A DNA stretch of 64,000 nt, from positions 300,165-364,164 of the forward strand of contig JAGOPK010000004.1 of NCBI GenBank assembly GCA_017992055.1, written 5' to 3'. Shown here in pieces: positions 32,101-41,657 of this stretch. A program made the translations under genes and the position numbers. The notes below the pieces were generated by a model, which was not told where the DNA came from, made no database searches, and was given only the letters and a program-made list of their open reading frames with translations. Source of the stretch: Burkholderiaceae bacterium (GTDB taxonomy: Bacteria > Pseudomonadota > Gammaproteobacteria > Burkholderiales > Burkholderiaceae_C). The first letter of the stretch is position 1, and every line of letters begins with the position of its first letter.

Positions 32101-33288
32101 TCAGCCCGCCCGGCGCGGCGTGTGGAAGCGCCACCAGGGCAGGGCGCGGGTCAGCGACAGCACTTGGCCGGCGGCCGGCGAGGGCGCATAGCCGGGCAGG
32201 GCGGCCAGGGCCTCGCGCCAGGCCGCACCGGCCAGCAGGGCGCGCAGGGCCTGCATCGGCGGCTCGTCCAGGCCGTCCTTCAGGCACACCAGGTAATAGT
32301 CCTCGTCGACCAGCGGCGCAAAGTCCAGGCCGAAGTGATGCGCGGCGGCGGCCACGCCCGGGCCCACATCGGCCACGCCGCTGGCCACCGCGGCGGCCAC
32401 CGCCAGATGGCTTTCTTCCGGCGGCCCGTCCCAGCCGCGGATGGCGTCGTCGGCCAGGCCGGCCTGCTGGCGCAGGTGCTCCATCAGCAGCCGCGTGCCG
32501 GCGCCCGGCTGGCGGTTGATGAAGCGCAGGCCTTGCCGGGCCACATCGGCCAGGCTGGCCGGCGCCGGCTTCAGGCCGCGGCGGAACATCAGGCCCTGGC
32601 TGCGCCGCATGCAGCCGATCAGCTTGTGGCGGCCCGGCTGCAGGCGCGGCTTCATCGCCGCGGCAAACTGCAGCGAGCCCTCGGGCAGGGCCGGCACATG
32701 GAAGCCGGCCACGCTGCAGCGGCCATCGGCCAGGGCCTGCAGGGCCTCCACGCTGCCGGCAAAGCGCAGGTCCAGGTGCAGGCCGCCGCCGGCGGCGGCC
32801 AGGCCGCGCAGCGCCGGCAGGGCCAGGTCGTGGCTGGCCAGCACCGTCAGCGCCGGCCGGTCGCCGTCCAGGGCCTCGGCCAGCACCCGCTCCAGTTCCA
32901 CGCGCAGCGCCTCGATGTGCGGCGCCATGCGTGCACGGGCGCGGGTCTCGGCCCACAGCAGGCGCTGGGCCAGCGGCGTCAGCTGCGCCGGCTGGCCCTG
33001 CACCCAGTTCAGCAGCGGCGCGCCCAGCAGTTCTTCCCAGCGCTTGAGCGCGCCCCAGACATGGCGGTAGCTGGCATCCAGGGCCTTGGCCGCGGCCAGG
33101 ATCGAGCCCTGGCCATGCACCGCCTGCAGCAGCTGGAACAGGCCGTTGCTGATGTCCGGCCCCTGCTGGCCGCCGGCCTCGATGCTGTACTGCAGGTGCA
33201 CGCCGCGTGCCGGCAGCAGCGTGCCGGCCCTTGCGCGCTCCCCGCGTTCCCCGCCCTCGGCGCCCCGGGTCTTCAGCGGGCCGCTCAT
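32101..33288 (-). CDS. ModE-like winged-helix regulator with periplasmic-binding-protein-like domain
   Basis: A 395-residue one-component regulator. Residues about 45-130 resemble the ModE winged helix (GSILAAAKALDASYRHVWGA, LKRWEELLGAPLL). The remainder, about 240 residues, is a type 2 PBP-like ligand-binding domain (LTVLASHDLALPALRGL, FINRQPGAGTRLLMEHL). This architecture is known from regulators of molybdate or tungstate uptake. It is coupled (ATGA) to an upstream ModA-like gene and converges on the molybdenum-enzyme cluster. The ATG at 33288 follows a long Gly/Glu/Arg-rich N-terminus whose exact start is uncertain. Confidence 0.8.
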   Translation of the reverse strand: MSGPLKTRGAEGGERGERARAGTLLPARGVHLQYSIEAGGQQGPDISNGLFQLLQAVHGQGSILAAAKALDASYRHVWGALKRWEELLGAPLLNWVQGQPAQLTPLAQRLLWAETRARARMAPHIEALRVELERVLAEALDGDRPALTVLASHDLALPALRGLAAAGGGLHLDLRFAGSVEALQALADGRCSVAGFHVPALPEGSLQFAAAMKPRLQPGRHKLIGCMRRSQGLMFRRGLKPAPASLADVARQGLRFINRQPGAGTRLLMEHLRQQAGLADDAIRGWDGPPEESHLAVAAAVASGVADVGPGVAAAAHHFGLDFAPLVDEDYYLVCLKDGLDEPPMQALRALLAGAAWREALAALPGYAPSPAAGQVLSLTRALPWWRFHTPRRAG

Positions 33289-34115
33289 CGCGGTGCAAAG
33301 CCGTGGCCGGCCAGCAGGGCCTGGCCGGTCGGCGACAACAGGTAATCGACAAAGCGCTGCGCCGGCTCGGGCGCGCCGTTCAGCAGCGTCAGGCCGTAGC
33401 TGGCGGCCACGTCCACCGACTCGGGCAGCGCCAGGCTGCGCTGGCCGGGCTGCTCGCGCAGCGCCTGGGCGGCATTGGTGCAATAGGTCAGGAACAGATC
33501 GGCCGCGCCCTGGGCCAGCAGCAGGCCGTAGACGCTGCGGTCCGGCGGTGGCGGCGGCGAGCCGGGCCCGCCGGTGAGTTGCAGCGCCCGGCCGCGCAGC
33601 GCCGCCGCGGCGCCGGCATGGCCGGCCTGCTCGATGCGGTCGAACACCTGCAGGGCATAGTCGCCAGCCGGATCGGCCCGCGGCGTGGACACGCCCAGCT
33701 TCAGCGCGGGGTCCAGCAGCGCGGCAACCGCGCCATCGGCGGCGATCTCCAGCCCGGGCCGCAGCAGCAGGCACATGCGGTTGCGCGCAAAGCGCTGCAC
33801 CGGACCGGCCAGGCCGGCCGCGGCCAGCGCCTCGGGATGGGCCATGTTGGCCGAGGCGAACACATGGCCGGGCTCGCCACCGGCCAGCCGGTGCTTCAGC
33901 AGGCCCGAGGCGCCGAAGACCAGGCTCACCGGCCCCTCGCCGGGCCGCGCCGAGAAGCTGCGCGCCACGTCGCTCAAGGCCAGGCGCAGGCTGCCGGCGG
34001 CATGCACGCGCAACGGCGGCTGGGCCTGGGTCTGTGCTTGGGACTGAGCTGAAACGGCCACCAGGGCCAGCAGCACCGCCACTCGGCGGCCGCAACGGAT
34101 CGGAAACATCGGCAT
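33285..34115 (-). CDS. ModA-like periplasmic substrate-binding protein
   Basis: A 276-residue exported protein with a signal peptide (residues 1-28, VAVLLALVAVSAQSQA). The mature part opens LRVHAAGSLRLALSDVA and contains SLVFGASGLLKHRLAGGEPGHVFASAN, typical of ModA/WtpA-type oxyanion-binding proteins. No permease or ATPase gene is adjacent, so it is an orphan that either uses a distant transporter or acts as a sensor. The coupled ModE-like regulator and the nearby Mo-hydroxylase genes argue for molybdate or tungstate. Confidence 0.78.
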   Translation of the reverse strand: MPMFPIRCGRRVAVLLALVAVSAQSQAQTQAQPPLRVHAAGSLRLALSDVARSFSARPGEGPVSLVFGASGLLKHRLAGGEPGHVFASANMAHPEALAAAGLAGPVQRFARNRMCLLLRPGLEIAADGAVAALLDPALKLGVSTPRADPAGDYALQVFDRIEQAGHAGAAAALRGRALQLTGGPGSPPPPPDRSVYGLLLAQGAADLFLTYCTNAAQALREQPGQRSLALPESVDVAASYGLTLLNGAPEPAQRFVDYLLSPTGQALLAGHGFAPR

Positions 34116-34339
34116 GGCGGCAAGGCTATGCCAAGCCGCGTGCCTGCAGCCGCCCGGCGCGGCCCGGCGTTGCGCCGCCGCCTATGCAGCCACCGACCTA
34201 TCGACAAACGGCAGCGGCCGCAGCAGCAAGTGGGCGGCCCCGGCCAGCTAGGGACTACCCGCAGCCGTCGCTTGCGGGACGGCCGCGGCCGGCCGCGCCT
34301 GACCATACTGTGGCGGTTCCAGCCTGCAGGAGTTCCGCC

Positions 34340-35911
34340 ATGTCCGACCCGCGTCAACATGCCAGCACCGTCGGCGAGCTGCTGATCGCCGCCATCGGGC
34401 GCGGCGGCGAGCGCACGGCCTTCGTCTGCGACGAGCTGAGCTGGAGCTACCGCCAGCTGGGCGAGCTGGTCAGCCAGGTGGTGCAGGTGCTCAGCGCCCG
34501 CGGCCTGCAGCGCGGCGATGCGGTGGCCACGCTGTCGGCCAACCGGCCCGAGGCCTTTCTGGTCACCGCCGCGGCCTATCTGATGGGCCTGCGCCTGACC
34601 TGGATGAACCCGACCTCGTCCGAGGACGACCATGCCTACATCCTGGAGGACTCGGGCGTGGCCACGCTGTTCGTCGATCCGCTGTCGTTTGCCGAGCGCG
34701 CCCAGGCCCTGGCCCGGCGTGTGCCCGGCGTGCAGCAGCTGATGTCCTTCGGCCCGGGCTGCGACGGCGCCGAAGACCTGTTGCTGGCGGCCACCGGCTT
34801 CAATCCGCAGCCGCTGCGCTGCCAGGCCGAGTCGGACGACCTGTGCGTGCTGGTCTACACCGGTGGCACCACCGGCCGGCCCAAGGGCGTGGCCCACAGC
34901 CACCGCGTGCATGTGCAGATGATCCTGACCGAGATGGCCGACTGGGACTGGCCGCGCGAGATCCGCTTCCTGGCGCTGACACCCATCACCCATGCCGCCG
35001 GCGCGATGATCATGCCGGTGCTGCTCAAGGGCGGCACCTATGCCATGACCCAGGGCTTCTCGGCCGACAAGTTCTGCCGCCTGGTGCAGCGGCACCGCAT
35101 CACCGCCACCTTCCTGGTGCCGACCATGGTCTATGTGCTGCTGGACCATCCGCAGCGCACCGAGCACGACCTGTCCAGCCTGCAGTTGGTGATCTACGGC
35201 GCCTCGCCGATGTCGCCGGCGCGGCTGATCGAGGGCATGCGCGTGTTCGGCCCGGTGTTCATGCAGCTCTACGGCCAGAGCGAGGCGCCCAACACCATCA
35301 GCGTGCTGCACCAGCACGAGCACGACCCCGAGCACCATCCCGAGCGCCTGGCCTCCTGCGGCACGCCCTGCGTGGGCACCCAGGTCAAACTGCTGGACGA
35401 CGATGGGCGCGAGGTGGCGCCCGGCGAGGTGGGCGAGATCTGCGTGCGCGGCCCGCTGGTGATGCACGGCTACTGGAACAAGCCCGAGGAGACGGCCAAG
35501 GCCTTCCGCCACGGCTGGCTCTACACCGGCGACCTGGCGCGGCGCGATGAGCACGGCTTTCTCTACATCGTCGACCGCAGCAAGGACATGATCATCAGCG
35601 GCGGCTTCAACGTCTATCCGCGCGAGGTCGAGGATGCGCTGGGCCTGCACCCGGCGGTGGCCGCGGCGGCGGTGGTGGGCGTGCCCGACGACAAATGGGG
35701 CGAGGCCGTGCGCGCCCTGGTGGTGCTGCGTGCCGGCCACCAGGCCACGGCCGAGGAGCTGATGGCCCTGGTGCGCGAGAAGAAGGGCGCCGTGCATGCG
35801 CCCAAGGCCATCGACTTCGTCGACAGCCTGCCGGTCACCGGCCTGGGCAAGCTGGACAAGAAGGCCATCCGCGCGCGCTACTGGCAGGGCCAGCAGCGCG
35901 GCGTGCACTGA
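34340..35911 (+). CDS. AMP-binding acyl-CoA synthetase/ligase
   Basis: A 523-residue adenylate-forming enzyme. The P-loop-like motif is YTGGTTGRPKG (173-183), the adenine segment is LYGQSEAP, the hinge motif is YTGDLARRDEHGF and the catalytic Lys is in GLGKLDKKAIR near the C-terminus. It should activate a carboxylic acid (fatty or aromatic) to its CoA thioester in the cytosol. CAGGAG lies before ATG 34340; the open frame from 34034 overlaps the ModA-like gene. It is a single gene, and its substrate is not shown by context. Confidence 0.9.
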   Translation: MSDPRQHASTVGELLIAAIGRGGERTAFVCDELSWSYRQLGELVSQVVQVLSARGLQRGDAVATLSANRPEAFLVTAAAYLMGLRLTWMNPTSSEDDHAYILEDSGVATLFVDPLSFAERAQALARRVPGVQQLMSFGPGCDGAEDLLLAATGFNPQPLRCQAESDDLCVLVYTGGTTGRPKGVAHSHRVHVQMILTEMADWDWPREIRFLALTPITHAAGAMIMPVLLKGGTYAMTQGFSADKFCRLVQRHRITATFLVPTMVYVLLDHPQRTEHDLSSLQLVIYGASPMSPARLIEGMRVFGPVFMQLYGQSEAPNTISVLHQHEHDPEHHPERLASCGTPCVGTQVKLLDDDGREVAPGEVGEICVRGPLVMHGYWNKPEETAKAFRHGWLYTGDLARRDEHGFLYIVDRSKDMIISGGFNVYPREVEDALGLHPAVAAAAVVGVPDDKWGEAVRALVVLRAGHQATAEELMALVREKKGAVHAPKAIDFVDSLPVTGLGKLDKKAIRARYWQGQQRGVH

Positions 35912-35967
35912 CCCAGCACAAAGCGCGACCGGCTGCACGGCCCGGGGCTTTGGCGGGCGGCGGCATC

Positions 35968-36576
35968 ATGCCGGCCATGACCGCCAACACCCGCACCACC
36001 GAACACCCCATCCACCCCCAGTTCACCCAGCGCTGGTCGCCACGCGCCTTCAGCGGCGAGGCGCTGGGCCTGGAGCAGCTGCTGCCGCTGTTCGAGGCCG
36101 CGCGCTGGGCGCCATCGGCGTCCAACACCCAGCCCTGGCGCTTTGTCTACGGCCTGGCCGGCACGCCGGCCTTTGCCGGCATCCTCGACGGCCTGGTGCC
36201 GTTCAACCAGGCCTGGGCCGGCCAGGCCGGCGCCCTGGTGGTGGTGATCTCGGCCACGCAGAGCGTGCCGCCCGGCCAGAGCGAGGCCAAGCCGCTGCCC
36301 TGGCATGCGCTGGACACCGGCGCGGCCTGGATGAGCCTGGCCCTGCAGGCCCAGGCCAGCGGCCTGGCCGCCCATGCCATGGGGGGCTTCGATGCCGCGA
36401 AGCTGCGCGACACGCTGGCCGTGCCGGCCACGCACGAGCTGCATGCGGTGGTGGCCATCGGCCGCCAGGGCGATGCGGCCACGCTGCCCGAGGCGCTGCG
36501 CGCGCGCGAGCTGCCCAGCCCGCGCCGGCCGCTGTCGGCCCTGGTCGCCGAAGGCCGCTTCAGCCTGGCGGACTGA
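35968..36576 (+). CDS. nitroreductase-family flavoprotein
   Basis: A 202-residue FMN-dependent oxidoreductase. FTQRWSPRAFSGEAL and FEAARWAPSASNTQPWRFV are the FMN-binding start of the family, and GGFDAAKLRDTLAVP lies in the C-terminal half. It probably reduces quinones, nitro groups or enones using NAD(P)H. ATG 35968 and ATG 35977 are equally possible starts. It lies 56 bases after the ligase on the same strand and converges on the diguanylate cyclase gene. Confidence 0.85.
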   Translation: MPAMTANTRTTEHPIHPQFTQRWSPRAFSGEALGLEQLLPLFEAARWAPSASNTQPWRFVYGLAGTPAFAGILDGLVPFNQAWAGQAGALVVVISATQSVPPGQSEAKPLPWHALDTGAAWMSLALQAQASGLAAHAMGGFDAAKLRDTLAVPATHELHAVVAIGRQGDAATLPEALRARELPSPRRPLSALVAEGRFSLAD

Positions 36577-36585
36577 TCGCTGGGC

Positions 36586-37683
36586 TCACTGCACCGTGGC
36601 CGATGGCGCCAGCTGGAACACCAGCTCGCCATGGCCACGCTGCTTGGACTCGTACATGCAGCGGTCGGCGCCGCGGATCAGCTCGTTGGCATCGGGCCAG
36701 TGCGCCGGCCCGGCCTGTGACGCGCCCAGGCTGAACTGCGGCAGGCCGTCCTCGGCGGCCATCGCCAGGCGCAGGCGCTGCGAGAACTCCTGGGCCACGG
36801 CCAGCTCGCAGTCGGGCATCAGCACGCAGAACTCGTCGCCGCCGTAGCGGCAGCACAGGTCGTAGCTGCGGCAGGCGGCCGACAGCCGCTGCGCCACGCG
36901 GCGCAGCACCTCGTCGCCGGCCAGGTGGCCGCCGCGGTCGTTGATGTCCTTGAAATGGTCCAGGTCCAGGTAGACCAGGGTCAGCGGCCGGCCGCTGCGC
37001 TGGCTGCGCGCCAGCTCGCGGTGCAGGTTCTCGATGAAGAAGCGCTGGTTGTACAGGCCGGTCAGCGGGTCGCGGCGCGACACCTCCTCCAGCTCGCGCG
37101 TGCGCTCGGCCACCTTCTCCTCCAGCGTCAGCGCATGCTCGACGGCCTTGTCCTTGGCCGATTCCAGCTCGGCCAGCAGGCTGCGGATGTAGGTGTCGAA
37201 GACGAACTCGTTGTCCAGGTACAGCAGCTTGTCCAGCGCGCGCAGCGTGGCCACCAGGTCCGGGTGCTCGCGCATGCGCTGGCTCAGCGCATCCATCAGC
37301 AGCGACTTCAGCAGGTGCATCGCCGCCAGGTAGTACTTGGGCTGCACGCCGATGCGCTTGTGCACCAGGCCGATGCGCAGGCGGTTGTTGACGTAGTCCT
37401 CGTCGTAGACGCCGCCGAACAGGTCGGCGACGTAGCGGATCATCGCCGCGCGCAGGCGCTTGAGCGTGTCCAGGTCGCCGATGATCAGCGCGATCTCGTC
37501 GACGCCGGTCTGCTTCTCGTAGAAGCTGGACACCAGGGCCTCGATGTCGCCCTCGACGAAGGCGCGGGCCTTGGCCAGCAGGCCGGCGTCGTGGGCGCTG
37601 AAGCCCAGCAGTTCCTTGCGCCGGCGGATCTCCAGCCCGTGGATCTGCATCTGTTCGAGCAGGCTCTTGTTGGTGGGATTCAT
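36586..37683 (-). CDS. globin-coupled diguanylate cyclase
   Basis: A 365-residue c-di-GMP synthase. The N-terminal 170 residues are a protoglobin-type sensor (proximal His in RIGLVHKRIGVQPKYYLAAM), so haem and O2 sensing is likely. A coiled coil (LESAKDKAVEHALTLEEKV) links to the GGDEF domain, with an intact active site RYGGDEF. An inhibitory I-site RSYD lies five residues before it. The start MNPTNKSLL at 37683 is preferred to the longer frame. It follows the chemoreceptor gene by 40 bases on the same strand, so the two probably form an operon. Confidence 0.9.
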   Translation of the reverse strand: MNPTNKSLLEQMQIHGLEIRRRKELLGFSAHDAGLLAKARAFVEGDIEALVSSFYEKQTGVDEIALIIGDLDTLKRLRAAMIRYVADLFGGVYDEDYVNNRLRIGLVHKRIGVQPKYYLAAMHLLKSLLMDALSQRMREHPDLVATLRALDKLLYLDNEFVFDTYIRSLLAELESAKDKAVEHALTLEEKVAERTRELEEVSRRDPLTGLYNQRFFIENLHRELARSQRSGRPLTLVYLDLDHFKDINDRGGHLAGDEVLRRVAQRLSAACRSYDLCCRYGGDEFCVLMPDCELAVAQEFSQRLRLAMAAEDGLPQFSLGASQAGPAHWPDANELIRGADRCMYESKQRGHGELVFQLAPSATVQ

Positions 37684-37723
37684 CGCCCGGCCCTCGACCG
37701 CCACTGCCCGGTGCGGGCGGGGA

Positions 37724-39499
37724 TCAGAAGCTGGTCCAGTCGTCATCGTCGGCCGGCGTGCTGGCCGCGCTGGCCGTGGCCGCCGGCTTGGCAGCCGGCT
37801 TGATTGCCGGCTGCGCAGGCCGGGGCGCAGGCGTGGCGCTGGCCACCGGCTTGGCCGGCGCGGGACGGGGCTTGGCCGGCACCGCGGCCACCGCAGCGGC
37901 CGGCTTGGCCACCGGCTTGGCCGGCACAGCAGCAGGCGCCGGCTTGGCCTCGCGGCCCTCCAGCGTGAAGAAGGCCACCGCCTGCGACAGCTGGCCGGCC
38001 TGCACGCGCAGGCTCTCGGCGGCGGCCGCACTTTCTTCCACCAGGGCCGCGTTCTGCTGCGTCACCTGGTCCATCTGGGCCACGGCATCGCCGACCTGGC
38101 CGATGCCGCTGGTCTGCTCGGCGCTGGCGGCGCTGATCTCCGAGATCAGGTCGTTGACACGCCGCACCTGGGTCACGATCTCGGCCATGGTCTGGCCGGC
38201 ATCGCCGACCAGGTGGGTGCCGACCTCGACCTTCTCGACGCTGGCGCCGATCAGGCTCTTGATCTCCTTGGCCGCCTCGGCGCTGCGCTGGGCCAGGTTG
38301 CGCACCTCGCCGGCCACCACCGCAAAGCCGCGGCCCTGCTCGCCGGCGCGGGCAGCCTCCACCGCGGCATTCAGCGCCAGGATGTTGGTCTGGAAGGCGA
38401 TGCCGTCGATGGTGCCGATGATGTCGGCGATCTTCTTCGAGCTGGCGCTGATGTCCTGCATGGTCTGCACCACGCGGCCCATCACCTCGCCGCCCTGGGC
38501 GGCCACACCGGCGGCGCTGCCGGCCAGCTGGGCCGCCTGCTGGGCGGTGTCGGAGTTCTGCTTGACGGTGGCCGTCAGCTGCTCCATCGAGGCCGCGGTC
38601 TGCTGCAGGTTGCTGGCCTGTTCTTCGGTGCGCTGGCTCAGGTCGATGTTGCCCTGGGCGATCTGGCTGCTGGCCGTGGCCACGCTGTCGGCATTGCCGC
38701 GCACGCTGCCGACGATGCGCAGCAGCTCGCCGTTCATGCGCTGCAGCGCGCCCAGCAGCTGCGCCGCCTCGTCGCCGCCGCTGACGGTGATGCGGCTGCG
38801 CAGGTCACCACGGGCCACGGTCTCGGCCACCGCCACCGCCTGGCGGATCGGCACGACGATGGAGCGGGTGATCAGCCAGGCCAGCAGGCCGCCGGCGGCC
38901 AGCGCCGCCAACAGCAGGCCGCCGACCATCAAGCGCGTCTGGTTGAACGAGGCCTGGGCCTCGGCATAGGCCTGGTCCGAGCCACGGACCTGGAAGTCCA
39001 TCAGCTTCTGCACCGCGGCCAGCACCTCGGCAAAGGCCTTGCGGCCGTCGCCCTGGTAGGTCGACTGGGCATCCGGCGAGCCCTCGCGCGACTGCGCCAG
39101 CACGCGCTTTTGCACCTCCACATAGGTCTTGCGCGCGGCCAGGGCCGCATCGGCCAGCTTGCGCTCCTCGTCGGTGGTGACGGTGGCCATGTACTGCTTC
39201 CAGTCCACGCCCATCGCCGCCGTGGCCTTGGCGATGCCGTCTTCCTCGGCCTTGCGCTGGGCATCGGTGGCCGACATCAGGTGATTGGCCTCGAAGCGGC
39301 GCTCGTCGACCAGCTGGCCCCGCACCTGGCCCAGCAGGCGGATCGACGGCAGCCAGTTGGTGGCGATCTCGGCGGTGTTGGCATTGACCGCGCCCAGCCG
39401 GTTGATGGCCAGCAGGCCGATGCCCAGGGTCAGCATCAGCACCGCGGCAAAGCCCAGCGCCAGGCGAGCGCCGATGCGCAACTGGTTGATTTGAATCAT
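37724..39499 (-). CDS. methyl-accepting chemotaxis protein
   Basis: A 591-residue chemoreceptor. Helix TM1 is at residues about 11-30, a periplasmic four-helix-bundle domain follows to about 190, then TM2 ([19 protein letters not shown]), a HAMP domain and the signalling domain with the hairpin tip [20 protein letters not shown]. After it comes a 90-residue Ala/Pro/Lys linker ending DDDDWTSF, a CheR/CheB-docking pentapeptide on a flexible tether. The ligand is unknown. It is probably cotranscribed with the globin-coupled cyclase. Confidence 0.93.
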   Translation of the reverse strand: MIQINQLRIGARLALGFAAVLMLTLGIGLLAINRLGAVNANTAEIATNWLPSIRLLGQVRGQLVDERRFEANHLMSATDAQRKAEEDGIAKATAAMGVDWKQYMATVTTDEERKLADAALAARKTYVEVQKRVLAQSREGSPDAQSTYQGDGRKAFAEVLAAVQKLMDFQVRGSDQAYAEAQASFNQTRLMVGGLLLAALAAGGLLAWLITRSIVVPIRQAVAVAETVARGDLRSRITVSGGDEAAQLLGALQRMNGELLRIVGSVRGNADSVATASSQIAQGNIDLSQRTEEQASNLQQTAASMEQLTATVKQNSDTAQQAAQLAGSAAGVAAQGGEVMGRVVQTMQDISASSKKIADIIGTIDGIAFQTNILALNAAVEAARAGEQGRGFAVVAGEVRNLAQRSAEAAKEIKSLIGASVEKVEVGTHLVGDAGQTMAEIVTQVRRVNDLISEISAASAEQTSGIGQVGDAVAQMDQVTQQNAALVEESAAAAESLRVQAGQLSQAVAFFTLEGREAKPAPAAVPAKPVAKPAAAVAAVPAKPRPAPAKPVASATPAPRPAQPAIKPAAKPAATASAASTPADDDDWTSF

Positions 39500-39694
39500 C
39501 GGAGCGTCTCCGGCGCGTCATGGCGCGCCCATCGTCGGGTTCGGGAACCGTGGACGCTTGTTACAGCAACGTCCTGCCTCTGCATTTCGGACGGCGCGCC
39601 GGCGACTTGAGCCCGCCCGATGGCAACAAGCGCACGAACCGGCGCCGGCGGCGGGCGGCGGCGGGTGGCGGCAGAGGCCGGCCACAATCACGCC

Positions 39695-40138
39695 ATGCCA
39701 CGCCTGCAATTCACCGGCCCCGAGCCGGCGCTGTTCGAAACCGACATCCAGATCTACATCAGCCACGTCAACCAGGGCGGTCACCTGGACCATGCGCAGC
39801 TGATGACCCTGGCCTCCGAGGCGCGGCTGCGCTTCTTCCAGTGGTTGGGCTACCGCGAGTCGACGGTGGAGGGCTGCGCCATCGTCGTCGCCGACATCGG
39901 TGCGCAGTACATGTCCGAGGGCTTCCACGGCGAGGTCATGCGCGTGTCCCTGGCGCCGGCCGACTTCAACCGCTACGGCTTCGACCTGCAGTTCCGCATG
40001 GACGAGAAGACCAGCGGCCGGCCGGTGGCCCGGGGCAAGACCGGCATCGTGTTCATCGATCCGGCCACGCGGCGCCCGGCGGCCGTGCCGCCGGCCTTCA
40101 TGGCGCGGATTCAGGCACGGCAGTCGCCGGCTTCCTGA
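39695..40138 (+). CDS. hotdog-fold acyl-CoA thioesterase
   Basis: A 147-residue single hotdog domain of the 4HBT/FadM type (SHVNQGGHLDHAQLMTLASE, FFQWLGYRE, RGKTGIVFID). It is expected to hydrolyse acyl-CoA thioesters in the cytosol. ATG 39695 starts MPRLQFTG; the frame extends 25 codons upstream with no ribosome site. It converges on the wax ester synthase gene and overlaps its 3' end by 41 bases, which puts a thioesterase beside the neutral-lipid operon. Confidence 0.82.
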   Translation: MPRLQFTGPEPALFETDIQIYISHVNQGGHLDHAQLMTLASEARLRFFQWLGYRESTVEGCAIVVADIGAQYMSEGFHGEVMRVSLAPADFNRYGFDLQFRMDEKTSGRPVARGKTGIVFIDPATRRPAAVPPAFMARIQARQSPAS

Positions 40139-41657
40139 GCCGCGGCGCCTTCTTGGCTGCCGTTTTGGCCGCTGTTGCGAGCGTCTTTTTCGCCGCCGCC
40201 CGGCGCGGCTTGGGCAGCAGCGCCGCCTCCAGCTCCTCCAGCGCCTCGCTGGCGTACACGGCCAGCTTCTGCAGGCTGGGCAGCGAGCTGTGGCAGCCGG
40301 TGAAGCCGAAGCACATCGCGCCGGCATAGCTCTGGCACGTGATGTTCAGCGCCTGGCCATGGGTGACGATGGACGCCGGATAGGCCGCCACCAGCTCGGC
40401 GCCGCGGAAGTACAGCGGCTTGTCCGGCCCCGGCACGTTGGAGATGGTGATGTTGAACATCGGCCGCGTGCGCCCGCCGATGCCCGACAGCAGGGTCAGG
40501 ATGGTCGGCGCCATCAGCAGCACGGTGTACTGCAGCATGGCCTGGCGCGGCAGGCCCTGCACATGGGCCTTGGCATGCTGGACCGAGGCCTTGACGGCCT
40601 TCAGCCGCTGCTCCGGCCCGGCGATGTCGGTGCCCAGCGTGGCGACGATGAAGCTGATGGCATTGCCGGCCTCGGCGCCATCGTCGGCGGCATTGGCATC
40701 GGCAGCCGGCCGAGGCCGCACCGACACCGGGATGCCGGCGGTCAGCGGCTTGGTGGGCAGCTCGCCGCGCTCGTCCAGAAAGCGCCGCAGCGCGCCGCCG
40801 CACAGCGCCAGCACCACGTCGTTGAGCGTGCACTGTGCGGCCGTGGCCACGGCGCGCAGGCGGGCGATGTCGAACTGCTGGGTGGCAAAGCGGCGCTTCT
40901 CGCGCACGCGGCCGTTCAGCACCGACAGCGGCGCGTCGAAGGGCAGGGCCATGCCCTCGTTGCGGTCGCCGATGCGCTGCACCATCTTGCCGAAGGCCGA
41001 CAGCAGGGTGGGGATGGAGCGCGCCTGGCTGCTCAGTGCCTGGGCCGCCTGGGCCATGGCATTGGCCACCGTGGGCGCGGTGGCGCCGCGCTCGGCCCGT
41101 GCGCTGCGCGTGGCCGCGGCCTGGCCGCTGGCCCAGAACGGCGGCAGGGCCAGGCTCTTGTCGCGGTCGGCCGACATCGCGCGCTGCAGCAGGCGCATGG
41201 CGCTGACGCCGTCGATCAGCGAGTGGTGGATCTTGATGAACAGCGCAAAGCGCCCGCCGTCCAGGCCTTCGATCAGCGTGCATTCCCAGGGCGGACGGGC
41301 CAGGTCGATGGGCGTGCTCTGCAGCCGGCCGATCAGCTCGCCCAGCTCACGCTCGCCGCCGGGCCAGGGCAGGGCGGCATGGCGCACGTGGTACTCGAGG
41401 TCGATCTCGGCATCGGTGGTCTCCAGCCACTCGGGCAGCGGATGCTTGCTCAGCGCATGGCGCAGCCGCCGGTTCCATGGTGCGCTGAAGCTGCGGTGGC
41501 TGCGGAACTCGTCCATCAGGTCGCGCATGAAGCTGCGCGGCGCGCCCTCGGGCAGGCGGAACTGCAGCAGCCCGCCCACATGGTTGGGCGTGGCCCGCGA
41601 CTCGGTCAGCAGCCAGGCCGCGTCCAGCGGGTTCAGGCGCAGGCCGGCGCCGCTCAT
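40098..41657 (-). CDS. wax ester synthase/diacylglycerol acyltransferase with Lys/Ala-rich tail
   Basis: A 519-residue acyltransferase of the WS/DGAT family, which esterifies fatty alcohols or diacylglycerol with acyl-CoA at the membrane to make neutral-lipid droplets. The catalytic HHxxxDG motif is HHSLIDG (144-150); LNPLDAAWLLTES at the N-terminus and ITISNVPGPD (403-412) are family landmarks. Residues 482-519 form a basic tail (RRAAAKKTLATAAKTAAKKAP) not part of the fold. Its start overlaps the reductase stop (ATGA), and it is the last gene of a coupled three-gene operon. Confidence 0.92.
   Translation of the reverse strand: MSGAGLRLNPLDAAWLLTESRATPNHVGGLLQFRLPEGAPRSFMRDLMDEFRSHRSFSAPWNRRLRHALSKHPLPEWLETTDAEIDLEYHVRHAALPWPGGERELGELIGRLQSTPIDLARPPWECTLIEGLDGGRFALFIKIHHSLIDGVSAMRLLQRAMSADRDKSLALPPFWASGQAAATRSARAERGATAPTVANAMAQAAQALSSQARSIPTLLSAFGKMVQRIGDRNEGMALPFDAPLSVLNGRVREKRRFATQQFDIARLRAVATAAQCTLNDVVLALCGGALRRFLDERGELPTKPLTAGIPVSVRPRPAADANAADDGAEAGNAISFIVATLGTDIAGPEQRLKAVKASVQHAKAHVQGLPRQAMLQYTVLLMAPTILTLLSGIGGRTRPMFNITISNVPGPDKPLYFRGAELVAAYPASIVTHGQALNITCQSYAGAMCFGFTGCHSSLPSLQKLAVYASEALEELEAALLPKPRRAAAKKTLATAAKTAAKKAPRLRKPATAVPESAP

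Noticed and set aside
36586-38031. N-terminally extended diguanylate cyclase (481 residues)
   Set aside because: The extra 116 residues are antisense-like Arg/Ser/Pro sequence over the chemoreceptor 3' end; MNPTNKS at 37683 starts the globin domain properly.
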